A DNA stretch of 64,000 nucleotides, from assembly GCA_002786025.1 (NCBI GenBank), contig NHNW01000013.1:1-64000 (forward strand), in the 5' to 3' direction. Under the pieces are notes generated by a model. The model was given only the letters and a program-made list of their open reading frames with translations, did not search any database and was not told the origin of the DNA. Source of the DNA: Zasmidium citrigriseum. Taxonomy: Eukaryota; Ascomycota; Dothideomycetes; Mycosphaerellales; Mycosphaerellaceae. Position 1 is the stretch's first letter, and each line of letters opens with the position of its first letter. A program made the position numbers and the translations under genes. Shown here piece after piece: positions 44,816-57,691 of this stretch.

Positions 44816-47739
44816 GGAAAGTACGTCTTTGCTCGCCACAACTCACGTTCACCATTTCCTGCTTCTCTGCACATACTTATTCAGTGCATATGCCGTCTTC
44901 ATTCGGATATTGGCCCCAGCATCACACCTCTCCCGTACGCTGAACGCTGTATGACATCGGCAACAGCTTATTCTCTCAACTCACGCATCGTCGAAAGAGC
45001 TCTTTGGCGGACTTTCATTCCTCCTAGATGCTTCACATGGGATTCGTGACCACATTCTACTGCTGACCTTGCTCGAACAAGCGTTCGAATCTGCGTTGGC
45101 TGACATTTCGTGCAAAGTCAAGAGCTCGATTGGATCAGCATTACCCGGGGCACGCACTGCTGCAGCGCATGTTGAGGATACTGGTTTGTGCCACCGCTGG
45201 CTGCGCCCATGCAATAAGCCGTGGCGAACCAATGCCGATATCCTACAGACCAGGTTAGGATCAAGCTCGTCCACCCAGCATATGCACTCTGATGTACGAC
45301 CACCAGAGATGTCGCAACGGCGCGCGCGTGTCGCTTTCTCAGTATGACGAAACGATTGACAGGACGTTGAGATGTCGACAGAGGTCATGGACGATCGATT
45401 GCCTCGTGAGAGCGGGTAACAGCTTGTCTTGCACCTCATCGCCGCCTTCGATAGACAGTGCGTCTATATTCAGTCTTCACACTTCCCGCACAACGCGATC
45501 ATCGGCAATGCAGCACGGCACATCTGAACTGTCTTGTTACTACCTTCTCCTTTTGGAACCGCGATTCAACGATACTCACAGTAGCGCGCCGCAACGAAGT
45601 TACGGCTTTCATTCCTAAGATGGCTTACTTGCTGCATCGCGGCCCATGTGTTGTTACACATCATGTCGAAGATTCATGCCGGACGAGGAGCTCACCAGTG
45701 GCTCGACACCCCTACATAGCTTCAGGCGCCATGCATGCCGATACGCCGCCACCCATCTGCGGACCCTAGGCCGCCACTCTGCACAATCGAACGGTCGAGT
45801 TCCCACCGAGAACTCCGGTCAACAGACCAGACAACCATTTCACGCAATCGCCAGCGAAATGCATGCCCCGCCGACTTGGATCCAACGGCGCCAGCACAGC
45901 GAGAAATACGGACGTACGAACGTTCGAGCACAGTCCTTCTGCACGCCCTTTTCGTCGGCTCCAGACAACTGGAACCCATTCAATCTCGGCTCCATGTGGG
46001 AAAGTCAAAAACAACCAGTGCAGTGCAGACTCCCTTGCCAAGCCCACTTCATCCGATCAAGCGACCTTTCTTCTGAGGTGCCAGGTGGACATATCGAAGA
46101 CCAGACTCAGACGTGGTCAAAGATCCACTTCCAACCAAGACCCAATCTCCCGATCCCACAACGACCACATGGACCGCACAGGACAGATACGATCTGTAAC
46201 ATTCGGGCCTCCGCAGCGGGAGCACACTGCACGTGGGCAACACCGAAAAGACCACGAGCAAGTATTACCCGGGTAAAACTACGTGCACGAGCTGAACTAC
46301 ACGCAGGTGAGCTGAAAAGGTCAAATTTCATCAATCTCACCCACCCACTTGGAAGACGAATTCCTCCGGTCTCAGATGTGTACGTATCGGGCGAGCAGCA
46401 TGGTCGAACTCAAGCGCATGGGTCAGAGTGGCCCGGAAGTCAAAAGACCTCGCATCCACACACAACGCCTCGCTCGCATGGGGAGGCAGACGCCATGGCG
46501 CCATCGCCCACGACTTGACAGGGGTTGGAAGCGCGGTATGCGCGGCTAGTAGTGTGCTGGTCGTGCTCCACCGGTCTTTCCGATACATATTGCCAAGTGC
46601 ACGCCAGAGGCCCTCTGCAGAATGGCCAGGTTGCTATCAGTATCTTTCTCGTTGTCGATGCGAGCGCGAATCGCTTAGGCAACGCCACCAACCGGGGGAA
46701 TCCGATGGTGTTGTTGATAGCCGCCGTCTCGAGGAGGCGTGGTTGAGGCGTGGAGGAGGAGGGAGCTGCATGCATGCACGTTGGCGATTTGCGGTTGCGT
46801 GTTTTCTGCTAGTGCTAGCTCGCACACTTGTGAGGTTGGGTTCCGGGGCGTCGGTACTGATGGTCTCTGCCAATCATTTCTCCTAAATGTGAATTGGAGG
46901 AGAGAGACCCACTGACCGGATAAGTTCGGTGTGTATCTAAGCCCCCGCAGTGGTTAAATTAACAGATGAGATGGGCGTACACGGGAAGAGGTTGATTGAT
47001 TGAGAGCTGTGTAAAGAGAGCGGCTGGGAGGGAACGCTGCTGAGCAACTGAGTCCCTGCTGGTCTCCAATCTGTGGAGGAGGCGGGGAAAGTGCAGAGAG
47101 CAGATGGAGACTGAACGAGTCCCCATTTCCCACTGGACGATGGCCTGATCGGGGGCGTCGACCCCATGTTGCACTGCATCGTGACAGCGGGTAGCTACCT
47201 CTTTTGCACACGGTATGATAGACCACGAGGAATCTCTTGAAACCGAAGGTGCAAGTCCAGCACATGCTCATGTTGATGACCATTAGAACTTTTGTGATTG
47301 GGTTATTATTGCATATCCTTGTTCTTCACAATCCATGATTTCTCCATGCGCCATGTGACGATAGCTATCCGTTCCAGACGCCTCTTTCCCTTTCCCATCC
47401 AATCCAAAAGTAGCAGCAGTGCGGTGCGGTGGTCAGCATGCAAGACCCAGAGCTCGAGAGCTTCTTTCGATGGCGTCCAAGGATAGCAGCAAGGTAGCAG
47501 AGCTCTGAACCGAACAGTCGTGTGATGCGGGGATAGCGTAGTGTGGTGGTGGTTGGTGAGGTTGAGGAGCATGTGCTTGCTTTGCTGACGATGGTGGTTG
47601 GGCTGTGCTGCATCAACCGCAGGTTGAGATGACGCTGTCCTTGCGGGCCTTTTGTCATGCCTAGCTCTCAGTAACTTGATCACACAAGAAACAAAGCAGT
47701 CTAAGAGATGCAGAAGGAGGGGGTTGGAGAGGAATAGGA
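44816..47739. other. 2.9-kb region without recognisable gene
   Basis: Several frames on both strands (the longest at 45646-46518, plus, 290 codons) overlap each other and have low-complexity, Arg/His/Thr-rich translations with no domain or signal peptide. Composition is normal, not RIP-like. It may contain UTRs, non-coding transcripts or dead genes. Confidence 0.45.
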
Positions 47740-48862
47740 TCACGCTGCTTGACGCACCTGTGCGCTCCCATTCACAATGATCGGCTCGTTGCTGCTGCGA
47801 GCCGGTTGGCTGCTAGTACCTGCAGCGGCGGGGGATGTGATCGGCGTTTGATCCCTGTCGAGGCGGACGTTCAGCGTCATTTTCATGAACTGACGGCCGT
47901 TGAATGTTTTGATGGCTCTCTGAGCAGCTTCAGCGGAAGCGTACTTGATCGTTGCGTTTCCTTTCGATTTTCCAGTTTGTGGGTCTTTTTGGATTTCGCA
48001 TTTGACCAGTTCCCCGACTTTGCTGAAGTAGGCTTCGACGTCTCGTGTGCGGGCTTTGAAGTCCAGGCCGGAAACAAATATCCCTCGTGCTTCGACTCTT
48101 ACCACGCCGTTGGCGGTGTTGATTGGGGCTCCTGTGGAGTTCATTGTGTATACAGGGTATTGTTGCATTGCTGCTTGTTGTTGCTGCAGGTGTGCAGCTT
48201 GGGCTTGCTGGGCGTAGTACATTTGCTGAAATCTTGCGCAGTGTGACGGGTTCTCTGGGTTGAGATTCAGGGAGGCCATTGCAGCTAGAAGGTGCTGTTG
48301 TGGTGATTGGGCGTATTGAGGTTGAGGAGGCTGCTGCATGCGCATGGGGACTGGAGCTGGAGCTGGAGCGGGAGGTAGTGTGACAGGCGAAGGGTACGGG
48401 CTGATGGCTTGCCATCCAGATCGTCCTGCCATCTGTGAGATTTGCGTGCTTGGTGGATGTGACTGCGGATTGCCGCCGCAATTGCATCGCATGAAGATGG
48501 CCGGCTCGCTGCTGATGTCCCAGAGATGTACTTGCAGTCGCCGGTTCTCCACGACGTTCTCTGTGAGCCACCCTGTTGAAAGTGAGTAACACTCCAAGGG
48601 GATATGCTGAATCTCAAATCGCACTGTAAAGGTTGTATGCCTCATCTTGCCTTTGCACCCGAGCGAAGCCGTTACCAGCTGGTTGGCCGTTTGGCCAAAT
48701 AGACATTTGAGTCCAGATTCCATGGTTCGCTCGGTGACGAACGAGATCTTTCAAGTCCTGCCAGGTGTATTTCCTGGGAAGCTATCAATGGGTTAGCTGG
48801 TGGGTTTCCGGTAGCTTGTTCTGGGAGGTGTACGCCGTCAATGTGCAGAAAATAAGGCCCAT
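47740..48862 (-). CDS. RNA-binding protein with two RRM domains
   Basis: Three exons (48834-48862, 48625-48773 and 47740-48572; introns 60 and 52 bp) give about 336 aa. RRM1 is assembled across the exons: a short RNP2-like start (LIFCTLTA), then KYTWQDLKDLVRHRANHGIW and an RNP1-like GNGFARVQ. RRM2 is canonical at about residues 225-305 (RNP2 IFVSGL, RNP1 KSKGNATIKY). Between them lies a Pro/Gln/Ala-rich linker. The downstream frame alone opens at a Met inside exon 2, but that reading destroys RRM1. The start could lie further upstream, and a GTGCGT near the stop could be a donor to another exon, so both ends are provisional. Confidence 0.75.
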
Positions 48863-50712
48863 TGCCCCTCTGCGTGTTAGATGCCGTCGACATGATGTCC
48901 AAAAATCCACCACAAGTACAGTCAGAACAACCGCTCCTAGCAGAAACGACAACAGTCGATGTTTTGGTGGAAACGAGAGGTCCAGCAAACGACTTTCCAG
49001 AGAAGCGACAGAACGGTAGTAAACCACGAAACCTCACCCTGAGGAAGTATAGAACGTCGAGAGCTCAGGAGGATCATCGTTCTTTTAAGTGCTCGCCATA
49101 CTTACGGAAATGGCGTTGACCAGGGAGCTTCTAGTCACCGCGGTACATCAACTTGATACGTTGGCGCAGAGCATGTGCATGTTCTGCTTGGATCTATCCG
49201 AGGCGTTGTCAAGATGCAGCGGAGCCGTGAGGACGCTTCGGTAGCGCGATAGTGTTAGTGAGCCTAGTTCTTTAGTTGCGGTCTTTCTGTGCTGTGACCC
49301 CGGTACAAGCAGGAGACATCTGCCACACTGGAGTGAATGCAGCTGCTGATAGGACAAGCCTGCTTTTCGAACAACGAATATCGCTGCAAAGCCCACATCA
49401 ACCGCATATCTCCAGGGAGGGCATCGGCGAGAGCATTTGAGCTTCACCCGAGCCCAGACGTGTGCCAAGAGAGGGAGACGGGGCGCTCTGCAATGCTGCA
49501 TGAGAGCAATGCCCCACGGCAGTGGCGCTAATCCTGGATCTCCAGGCGAGCGCACGTTATTTGTGGATCCTGAGTTTTTCGATCGGGCCAAGAGATCTGA
49601 CCGGGATAAGCCAAGTGACCTGTCGATTGTGTCAAATTGGCTGTTCGGTCGCCCGCGTTCGCAACGCTGGTGATGCGGACAACCGTTTTCACGGCTCACG
49701 TTAGATATGTGGCTGACCGGGATTCATCGGGGTCTGCATGTCGACGGTTGCAAGGTCGACCGAGCTCTCGGGCCTTTCTGCACGGGTGACGGAAGCCGTC
49801 TGTTGGTCAAGCTAGACGCCGGGAGGCTGTACCGTTGGCCTGTTCTCACCCTGCATGGCCAGTGGATCGAATTGACTGGTAGGAGCCGGCATCCTGGTGC
49901 GCAGAGACGCGCTGGGGCGATGGTGAGCATCGGACGATTATCCTTTCGCGGCCACGCCTCTCGAGCCAGCCAGATACGACCCCTTCGGCTGGCTGTCTCG
50001 TCCTGTTGTGCGACGCCGCCAGGCATGGCCAGATAGATTCAACGGAGAAGAGTGATCGAGGCTCGTGGCTCGTTCGCTCCAGATCGCGTGCCGTGGCCGG
50101 TGTGACCGTGTGGGCCGCCAGCCAAGAGTGGTGGCCGGAAGGGAGAGGAGAGAATGAAGTCGTCTTTAGCTTTTTGGCTTTCGGCCCAGTGTGCCGCGTC
50201 CGTTGCGTGGTCCGAGTGTTCGCTCAGGAAGCAAGTGCGTTCGATATCGTATCGAAGAGGAAGCCACGGCGACGCTGGTGGCATTTGCCTCATCTTTCGT
50301 AATCTGCTATGGTCATATGGTCGATTGGCATTGTCGATACGTCGTGAAGTATCTCGTCGTCCGCGTAAGGAAAACGCATATTGACGGTCGCCTGGATAAA
50401 AGTCGTGGGACGAAGCAAGTTGGTATAGACGAAGAAGGTCAAGTCTTCGAAAATATCTCCTGATCAGATTGCTTGAATACCTCTCCTGTGCGAACCATCG
50501 GGACCACAGAACACGGGTACAAGGCGTCTTGCGGTACTTTCACTCGACCATCGTTCACATGACGCCGCTGTGATAGTCGACACGGCAGGAGGCAGCTCCA
50601 ACGCCAGCGCCAGACTGCTTGGCAGCCAGCAACCTCACCCACGCAAGTCCGCAGCGGCTGGACCATCTCGGCGAGAGCAGGTCGTTGCTGGATTGGTTCC
50701 GGCGCGCCCGCC
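48863..50712. other. 1.85-kb divergent intergenic region
   Basis: Between the RRM-protein start and the Cog3 start. Short conflicting frames only. It holds two promoters and possibly an upstream exon of the RRM gene. Confidence 0.45.
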
Positions 50713-53335
50713 ATGGACGATGCGTGGTTCCATACTCTGACCGCCGCCACGCCCAACAATAACACCGCGACGAGGGACAAGCCGCAGCATAAGCGACGAG
50801 CCTCGCTGCTACAACAGCCCGTAAGCCGTCCCAGCGCCCCGTCGCCGTACTGTTCTGATCGTGTCCCAGGCGGAGGAGAAGGCTGATGTGGCGATAGAGC
50901 CCATACAAGAGGTACCTGAGGAGGAGAATGCCTGGAGCGGACCGCCCAAGGCCACCGTGGCCCGACGTGCACAGAGCTACAGTGACTTCTACCATGTCGT
51001 GAATGCATACACCAAGAAAGAGACCGCATTGGAGAGGAAGAAGAGCTTAGATCTACGACAGCATATTCAGCATACTAATAGCGCGGAGCTGGAGTTTGAG
51101 AGCGAGTTCGAGGCATTGGAGGATGAATTGTTGGACAAGAGCCATTGGGGATATCAGACCTACCAGGAACAGCTGGAGCTTTCCGACTCCCACCTCGGGA
51201 ACTTACTTGCATCCACGACCGATGCACTGTCAGTGTTATCCCAACTGTCGAGCTCCTTCAAAGCTGTTGAAGCGCAGACGGATGCCTTCCGCCAGCAGTG
51301 CGAGTCGCTCATCACCGAGCAAAGGCGTCTCACCACTCTCGCAGATGCCCTCGATGAGAATGTCCAGTACTATGCCTATCTGGAACCGATGACTAGACGA
51401 CTCAATGCCCCGGGAGCCGCAAACTTGGTCAAGGGGAAGGACTTTCCAGAGATGCTCTCGAATCTCGACAACTGCTTGGCATACATGGAGTCTCACCCAA
51501 AGCACAAGGAGTCTGCCACGTATCGAAGTCGATATCGATTACTTCTAACAAGAGGCCTGACTTTGATTCGGCATTACTTCACCAAGTCACTAGGAGAGAT
51601 CGCTGCAGATATCAGCAAGCGCATCCAGAGTGGCCAACTCAAGGATACTACTCATTCTGCCCTGCTGTACGCCAAATTTCGAGTTCCAGCTCCTGAGCTG
51701 AAGGCGCTCGGGCTAGAGATTCAGAAACGAGCAGTGCCCACTCCTGAAGACGTCGATGCTGGTCGAGAGCCCGAGTATCTCAGTCTTCTTCGCGAGTTGT
51801 ACCAATCTTATTCTACCACGAGAGGTCGACTGATATTGCCGCTGGTCGCCAAAAAGATGGCCGAGCTTGCGGCCACCCCTCAACAGGCAGATGTCGTAGC
51901 GTTTGCGAAAGCGAGCATGAGCTTCGTTCGTGGTATCGCCTTAGACGAATACGACTTGTGGTTTGAGTGGTTCGAGACGGATGGCGCACTCTATGAGTTT
52001 CTCGAAAGTCTGCTGGAACCGATGTACGACTATCTGAGGCCCCGAATCATCCACGAGACGAAGCTTGAAAAGCTCTGCGATCTATGTGCCATGATTCAGG
52101 GACGGTATATGGATGTCGACTCTGAAGACGAAGACGATCTTGAGAGTGCGTTGATGAGTCCTTCCGTCAATGGACGACCAATTAGTAGAAAGCTGGACTT
52201 TGCAGCTTTGGTGCAACCTGCGCTGGAAGATGCTCAAACCAGGCTTGTCTTCCTGGCGCTGAATGTCTTGAGAGATGGCATCGAGAACTACAAGCCGAAA
52301 GCTGAGGATCTTGACTTCTCGCCAAAGGCTGCAACGACTGGTGCAAATGGCGCGAAGAAGGGACCGGTCCTATCTGGCAAGCGAAATCCGTCACTACCTT
52401 CAACCCCAGCGCCAAAGACACCCACCGTGGAAGAAGATGCTGACGATGGCGAGAGTATGTTCAGCAAGCAGCTCGCCGCCGAGACCACGACGCCAGCCAG
52501 CCGACATTGGTATCCGACTCTGCGCAAGGCGATCTGGCTTCTTCGTCGAATTTATCGACTGGTGAACAGCACAGTCTTCGATGATCTTGCCCATCGCATC
52601 GTGCACTCTACCATCGCCTCGCTGATATACGCCAGCCAACAGGTTGGCTCGAAGAAGAGTGCTCAAGATGGCCAACTCTTCCTCATCATCCATCTACTGC
52701 ATCTGAAGCAACAGATCGTTGCCTTCGATATCGAGTTCATCCCGCCTGAAGTCGAGTTTGACTTCTCGTCCGTGACGAACACGTTCTATGAACTGCGCGA
52801 ACGAGGAAGTCTCTGGAATCCTGCCTCCTGGATGCGACTTGTGGGTGGTGCTGTTGGTGGTGGTCTGCTTCCGAAAGTGGTTGAGAACATGCTGGACGCC
52901 AAGGCCGAACTTGACGGACGTTTGAGGACTGTCATCAACGACTTCGTCAATGGCTACGCCAGCCACATCACCGCGCCCGTCGAGCCAGTCACCGTCGCAC
53001 AACAGAAAGGCGAGTTTGATCCCCTCAAAGCAGTGCGTACTGTGCGCGGCCTGGCCGAAAAGGACGTTCCTGCCTTGCGGGCGAAGCTGGAGGAGTTCGT
53101 CGATGATACCAGAACACGGGAGACTCTTGTTGCTGCTGTGAGAGATCAGGTCATTATGACCTACGAAGAGTTCTTCGACAATTACAGCGAGGGCAAAGGC
53201 AAGAAGCTGAGTCGCAAGGGCAAGGCTAGGGAGGATGAGGCTTGGGGTCCCGTCCTGTTCAACGATGCTATGGAGCGGGTCTTCCAGGTTGGGGAGATGA
53301 ATGATAGTGACGGAAGTGGGAATGTGAGCGATTAG
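50713..53335 (+). CDS. COG3: Conserved oligomeric Golgi complex subunit 3 (Cog3/Sec34)
   Basis: Subunit of the COG tethering complex for retrograde transport within the Golgi. Two exons (50713-50820 and 50870-53335; 49-bp intron) give 857 aa. The Sec34 domain spans about residues 120-270, with coiled-coil forming helices and landmarks DENVQYYAYLEPMTRRLN and LVKGKDFPEMLSNLDNCLAY. The conserved C-terminal half includes YDYLRPRIIHETKLEKLCDL and HLLHLKQQIVAFDIEF. Exon 1 (MDDAWFHTL...) gives a proper start for the otherwise 5'-open frame. It is divergent from the RRM gene. Confidence 0.93.
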
Positions 53336-53747
53336 ATAGGGGGCTTCTGAGATGATTGCAAGGACCTGGTCACAGTACGGCTGGTGATCCCAGGCCGGGG
53401 CAGTACATGAACACGACTCTACACCATCTACCGTGCCTATCACAGCTTTCCCACGGCCCGAGATTCTTCACGTCATGAACCTGCCGATTAGATGTGCGGT
53501 GGAGAGCAGCTAACATTAGCACGTGAGTTTCCATCAAAATCATCTTGTGATAGCCTTGCTCACTTCATCACAGGCAGCTGCCCTTTTCTCAGGAGATCGC
53601 GAATTGCGTCTTCACAAGCCAAAACGATGCCCTCGTTCAACCAAACTCTCGCGCCTTGGATCTGTTTTCTCGCTCTCCATCTTATGCCCTCCATCCAGAC
53701 GACCTATCGCATTCTGCATCTACTGCGAAACCTTCTTCACATCGAGA
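53336..53747. other. Intergenic; may hold an upstream exon of the next gene
   Basis: 412 bp. A short ATG frame at 53492 followed by a GTGAGT donor (53521) and CACAG acceptor (about 53573) could form an upstream exon, but no continuous frame into the next gene is certain. Confidence 0.35.
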
Positions 53748-54539
53748 ATGTGGGATCTCGTCGATCCTCGGCTCCAGCCATCAGAACTCATTCCAGTAGC
53801 TTTCGATGGATACCTCAAAGAAATTCCGAAGAAAGTTCTGCGCGGTCGATTCACCGTCTTCTCCGAATTCGCCGAAGGCGCTGAGAGTATACCTGAGGGA
53901 GGATTTTTCATCGAGCTGAGCGGATTCAGGGGCGCCTGGGAAGACTATGTGACATATCTACAGACCGGATCGATTCGTTACATGCCCAATCGGAACATGC
54001 ACGATGGGCAACCGATCAGCAGCTTCGAGGGCATGGCCTACATGTGGCTGCTGGGAGATCGCATCCAAGACAAGGAGTTTCAGAACGACGTGATGGACGG
54101 CCTACTAGCGGAGTACCGTCAACTGAGAGGCGAGAACGAAAGATGGCTCCCTCGTGACGAACTCATCCAGGATGTGTACAGCCGCAGATCTGATGATTCG
54201 CCACTCAGGAAGCTGCTCGCTGATATCTATGTCTGGCAAGGTGGCCCGATCAAATACTCACCAAGGCTTGTTCGCGAATTTCTCATCCAAGTCATCACCG
54301 GGGCCGCGGAACAGCGGTCTGAACAGAGCCTCCTCAACATTGCCAATGGCCTCATCAGCAACAAGCGGGCTACCATACCTTCCAATCGAGATGATGTGCA
54401 CAGTTTCGATGGGATGATGGATGAGATCAGCTGTTGTGACTACCACATACACACACCAGGAGCTCTTTGCGGCTATCGAAAGCGGAAGAGAGCTGCCAGG
54501 GATGCACATGGCACGGCAGCGAAGCGGTTGGCGGTGTGA
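53748..54539 (+). CDS. Hypothetical BTB-like protein
   Basis: A 263-aa frame starting MWDLVDPRLQPSELIPVAF. Residues 15-75 (PKKVLRGRFTVFSEF, then an acidic turn, ...WEDYVTYLQTGSIRY) follow the rhythm of fungal BTB/POZ-like proteins, which read protein-binding loop, core helix, then a YLYTG-like motif. The rest is helical, ending in a basic Lys/Arg/Ala-rich tail (YRKRKRAARDAHGTAAKRLAV) that could be a nuclear localisation signal. The frame is open upstream to 53523 and the true start is unsure. BTB membership is an impression from pattern, not a match I can prove. Confidence 0.55.
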   Translation: MWDLVDPRLQPSELIPVAFDGYLKEIPKKVLRGRFTVFSEFAEGAESIPEGGFFIELSGFRGAWEDYVTYLQTGSIRYMPNRNMHDGQPISSFEGMAYMWLLGDRIQDKEFQNDVMDGLLAEYRQLRGENERWLPRDELIQDVYSRRSDDSPLRKLLADIYVWQGGPIKYSPRLVREFLIQVITGAAEQRSEQSLLNIANGLISNKRATIPSNRDDVHSFDGMMDEISCCDYHIHTPGALCGYRKRKRAARDAHGTAAKRLAV

Positions 54540-55114
54540 GAAGCAAGGCACACCCCGACATGCATCCAAAATCACACACAAGGTACGTGATATCCCAAGT
54601 ATTAAGAGTATGGTTGCTAACACATTCAAGATACTTGTCACCCTCCAACACCAAGAAAGCATTCAGTCACTCTTGGGCTGATTGATTAAATCCGAACCGG
54701 ATCTCGACCAGAGTGAAATTCTACCAAGCCATCCATGGCACGGTTGGACTGGTGGTATCAGCTCATATGGACATGATGCTTACACACCAAAGAAAGGGTC
54801 ATAGTATCACATTGAGCTATTTACCAAGGCTTTGTTCTAATATGATGGCGTTTCTTGAAGCGTCGTCTTACGCCGTTCAGGCTCAGCAGACCTGACTGAT
54901 ATTCTAGCTGACTGCAGGATCGTGACTTCCTCACTTCGCACAGCGATCGTAGGCACTTGCTTCCTTAATTCCGAGAGCAACGACGGCGACTGCCACTTCC
55001 AAAGCAGACAAGAGACAAGAGGGGATTGTTTGGCTTCCACCTTCGACTCCGACAACACCACAAACACAAACACATCAATACTCACCGCCAGTATTGTCGA
55101 CAGTATCATCCATC
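54540..55114. other. Intergenic, no gene seen
   Basis: 575 bp. A CA-rich stretch of ACAAACACAAACACATC type near 55055-55078 precedes the next start and looks like a fungal 5' leader. Confidence 0.5.
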
Positions 55115-56656
55115 ATGGCCTCCCCATGGCGAGCCACTCTCCTACCCGCGATCTTGTCGCTTCGTGCATTGGCAAATCCCACCTCCGCCGAACCTGCAGA
55201 GTACAGAATGACAATCAGTGACGAGGGCTGCCACGCCATTCAATGCGACCACGCCACTGAAGCCCGGCCGATAAACTCCGCATGTCGCGTCGTCGAATGG
55301 GCCACAATTCCCATGGATACTGACATTCGGGACTTTGGCTTGAAGACCACCCAGGAAGAGCCTTTGTGCATTCAAGAAGCCAGGCTACACAACCATAGCA
55401 CACGAACAACCAACACAATCAACCAAGACCAGGGCTTCTAGTACGAAGAACTCGGCGGCGGTGATTACGAGCGTTGTTCTTGGTTTCACTTACCCAACGT
55501 CGACCTGAAGGAAGCCAGATGTGATCCAGCAACTGGCGGTGTCGTTGGAGCCGGGTCGTACATTGCCGGACGAACATTTGGCGATTTCCATCGCGCCAGT
55601 CACGACATCATGATCGAGTCGTACGACTTGAATACAACTCAACAAGCTGCATCAAACGGGCACTCGCACACCTCTGCACATGGATCAGAGAAGCGGCACC
55701 GGCCCCATCGTGATAACAGAAGGTTCTTGATGCTGGTCGAGGACGATGATACCCCCAACTTTAAGGCTTGCAGTCCGACTTGTGTTGAGGTCGACTGGAG
55801 TGCTGTGCCGTTCAAAAAGAGGATCGTGGGATTTGGACGGAAGAGCAAGGGGCAGAATACACTCTCTCAGGACTTCATACCCAGAGACCTCACGATCAGG
55901 AGGACACCAAAGCAAGCAGCCGGATCGAGTCAACGGTCGAAGAAGTCGCTCACGTTTCCCAATGCTACCTCTCCCCATGTCCCCTGGAAGAAAGATGATG
56001 TTTCGTACAGAGCCATCTTGAGTACGCCCCTGCATGTCGACTTCGAGAAGTGCGTCAGTCACATGCAGCGAACCGGATCTGGCTGGACAGAGGAAGAGCG
56101 CTGTCACCTTATCGACTGGGATGACATACCCGTTGGTGACTTCATCGCTGGATTCGGACGAAAAGAGAAGAACTCCGCGCCAGAGGACCTGCTTGTCGTC
56201 AAGGAATCGCTGAGCAAACGTGGAGTCCCACCGGGCCACCAGCCTATAGTCAGCTTTCTCTTCAGCAACCTGTATGGCTCGAAGACGAAAGCCGTCATAG
56301 CCACCAGGCAAAAGGGAGGCCGGCATGTGTACTTGTGGGAGTGCAGCAGGGCCGTTAAATTGTCGCAACACCCTGAATCACAAGACGGATGCATGATCAT
56401 CAATGGGAAGATTGGTATTGGTGGCGCTTTGGGAACCTTGATCGCACCGTTCAAGTCGGGCTATGGTCTGGGTGCTGCATCGTCCGCAATCCTACTTCTC
56501 ATGACATGCCCGCTGGCAGTGGTGTTTCTTGTCGGCGGATTTGCGTCGGTCTTCTTGGTGCCTTTTGTGTTCATTCTTGCCGTTGTTCGACTAAAACGGT
56601 GGCTTTGCAAATATCTGATGGATACCACGGACGACGTTGAGAAGGGTGTGGTTTGA
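55115..56656 (+). pseudogene. Module-repeat membrane protein interrupted by one amber codon
   Basis: One frame runs from ATG 55115 to TGA 56654-56656 (514 codons) with a single internal stop, TAG at 55439-55441. Before it are a signal-peptide-like start (MASPWRATLLPAILSLRALA) and one copy of a Cys/Trp module (CRVVEWATIPMDTDIRDFG). After it, without frame change, come a Cys-rich segment and two more copies (CVEVDWSAVPFKKRIVGFG and CHLIDWDDIPVGDFIAGFG), then two C-terminal membrane helices and a basic tail. Modules on both sides of the stop show it was one gene. No in-phase intron with good splice sites removes the stop. If translated from the next Met (55610), a 348-aa protein without signal peptide would result. 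Confidence 0.6.
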
Positions 56657-57691
56657 GGATAGATATTGCAGGACGGAGCGAGTGGAACATGAGAAGAGGT
56701 ATGGTTGTTATGGAATCTCAGAATAGCAGAGGATCGTATTGCTAGATTGCTGAGAATGAGTTCGAATGAGTTGAAATGCAATGAATTATTCCTCAACTGT
56801 CTCTCCTGGACATCTACCCTCCTCCTTCCGCTCAAACTGGAAGATTGCCTCTCTCCACGAGAGCGCGCGACTTTGAGCTAACAGAGGGCACGTCATAATC
56901 TTGCCCTTCTCGAGAAAGTTGGGGATTGTTAGAGGCATCTTCCACTTTGACCGGAACGCCGAGAGTACCATCGTCACATGCAAAAGCGCCCAAAATTTTA
57001 GCGCACCTGTGAATGTTTCCCAAGCCCAAGCCTCAGTTCGAATCCCTCTCCTCCCTCAAAACAAAATTATGTTCTAACCCTTGGAATCGATCCAAAACGA
57101 TGGCAAAAAAGCATGTCGCTTTAGATCGGGTTACCGAACGTTTCCAAAGATTGAGAATGCGGCGTAGTGCGGTGGACCAAGGATTCATCTGGTAAAAGGC
57201 AAGGTGAATGCTGATTAACCCAACCGCGCCGTCAGCTAGCTCAGAGTTTTAAATTGTTTATGAAGGTGCAGCCAAGTGGGGCCGAGCTTGAGCCGGCTTG
57301 GCATGGGACGTCACTTCTCGCCGCGACGCCGACGTCGACTTGCGAATAACATGAACATTTGCATATGCATCTAAAGCAGTCTTGTTGCTCATATCTCGCA
57401 GTCATCGACAACATGTATAGCACTGGAGGTCTGAATTAGCTTGCGAGAGTCGCAGGTTTGGTGGAGAGATCAGGTCGTTCAGGCGGCTTCTGCCTTGAAC
57501 GGCACGCCACGCCGTCGTGGCAAAGGATCTGATGCCTTGAATACGAGAGTTTCTGATCGGGTCCATTGACATCTCGAGACCTAGTAGGATCTAATACATC
57601 TCTTTCTCTTCTCCATCAACAAGTTTGAGACCGTTCGCCTTCTTTCGAGTGCCTGATTGAATGTCTTGAATCATCGAGACGACTCATCATC
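56657..57691. other. Intergenic, no gene seen
   Basis: About 1 kb between the module-repeat gene and the F-box gene; short conflicting frames only. Confidence 0.55.

Noticed and set aside
45646..46518. 290-codon plus-strand frame
   Set aside because: Arg/His/Thr-rich translation with no domain, helix pattern or signal peptide, and other frames in the same place look equally likely.
50439..51029. 196-codon minus-strand frame overlapping the Cog3 start
   Set aside because: Antisense to the Cog3 N-terminus with no recognisable features.
55382..55441. Intron removing the amber codon of the module-repeat gene
   Set aside because: TTCTAG could be an acceptor, but no upstream GT donor of reasonable quality is in the required phase.
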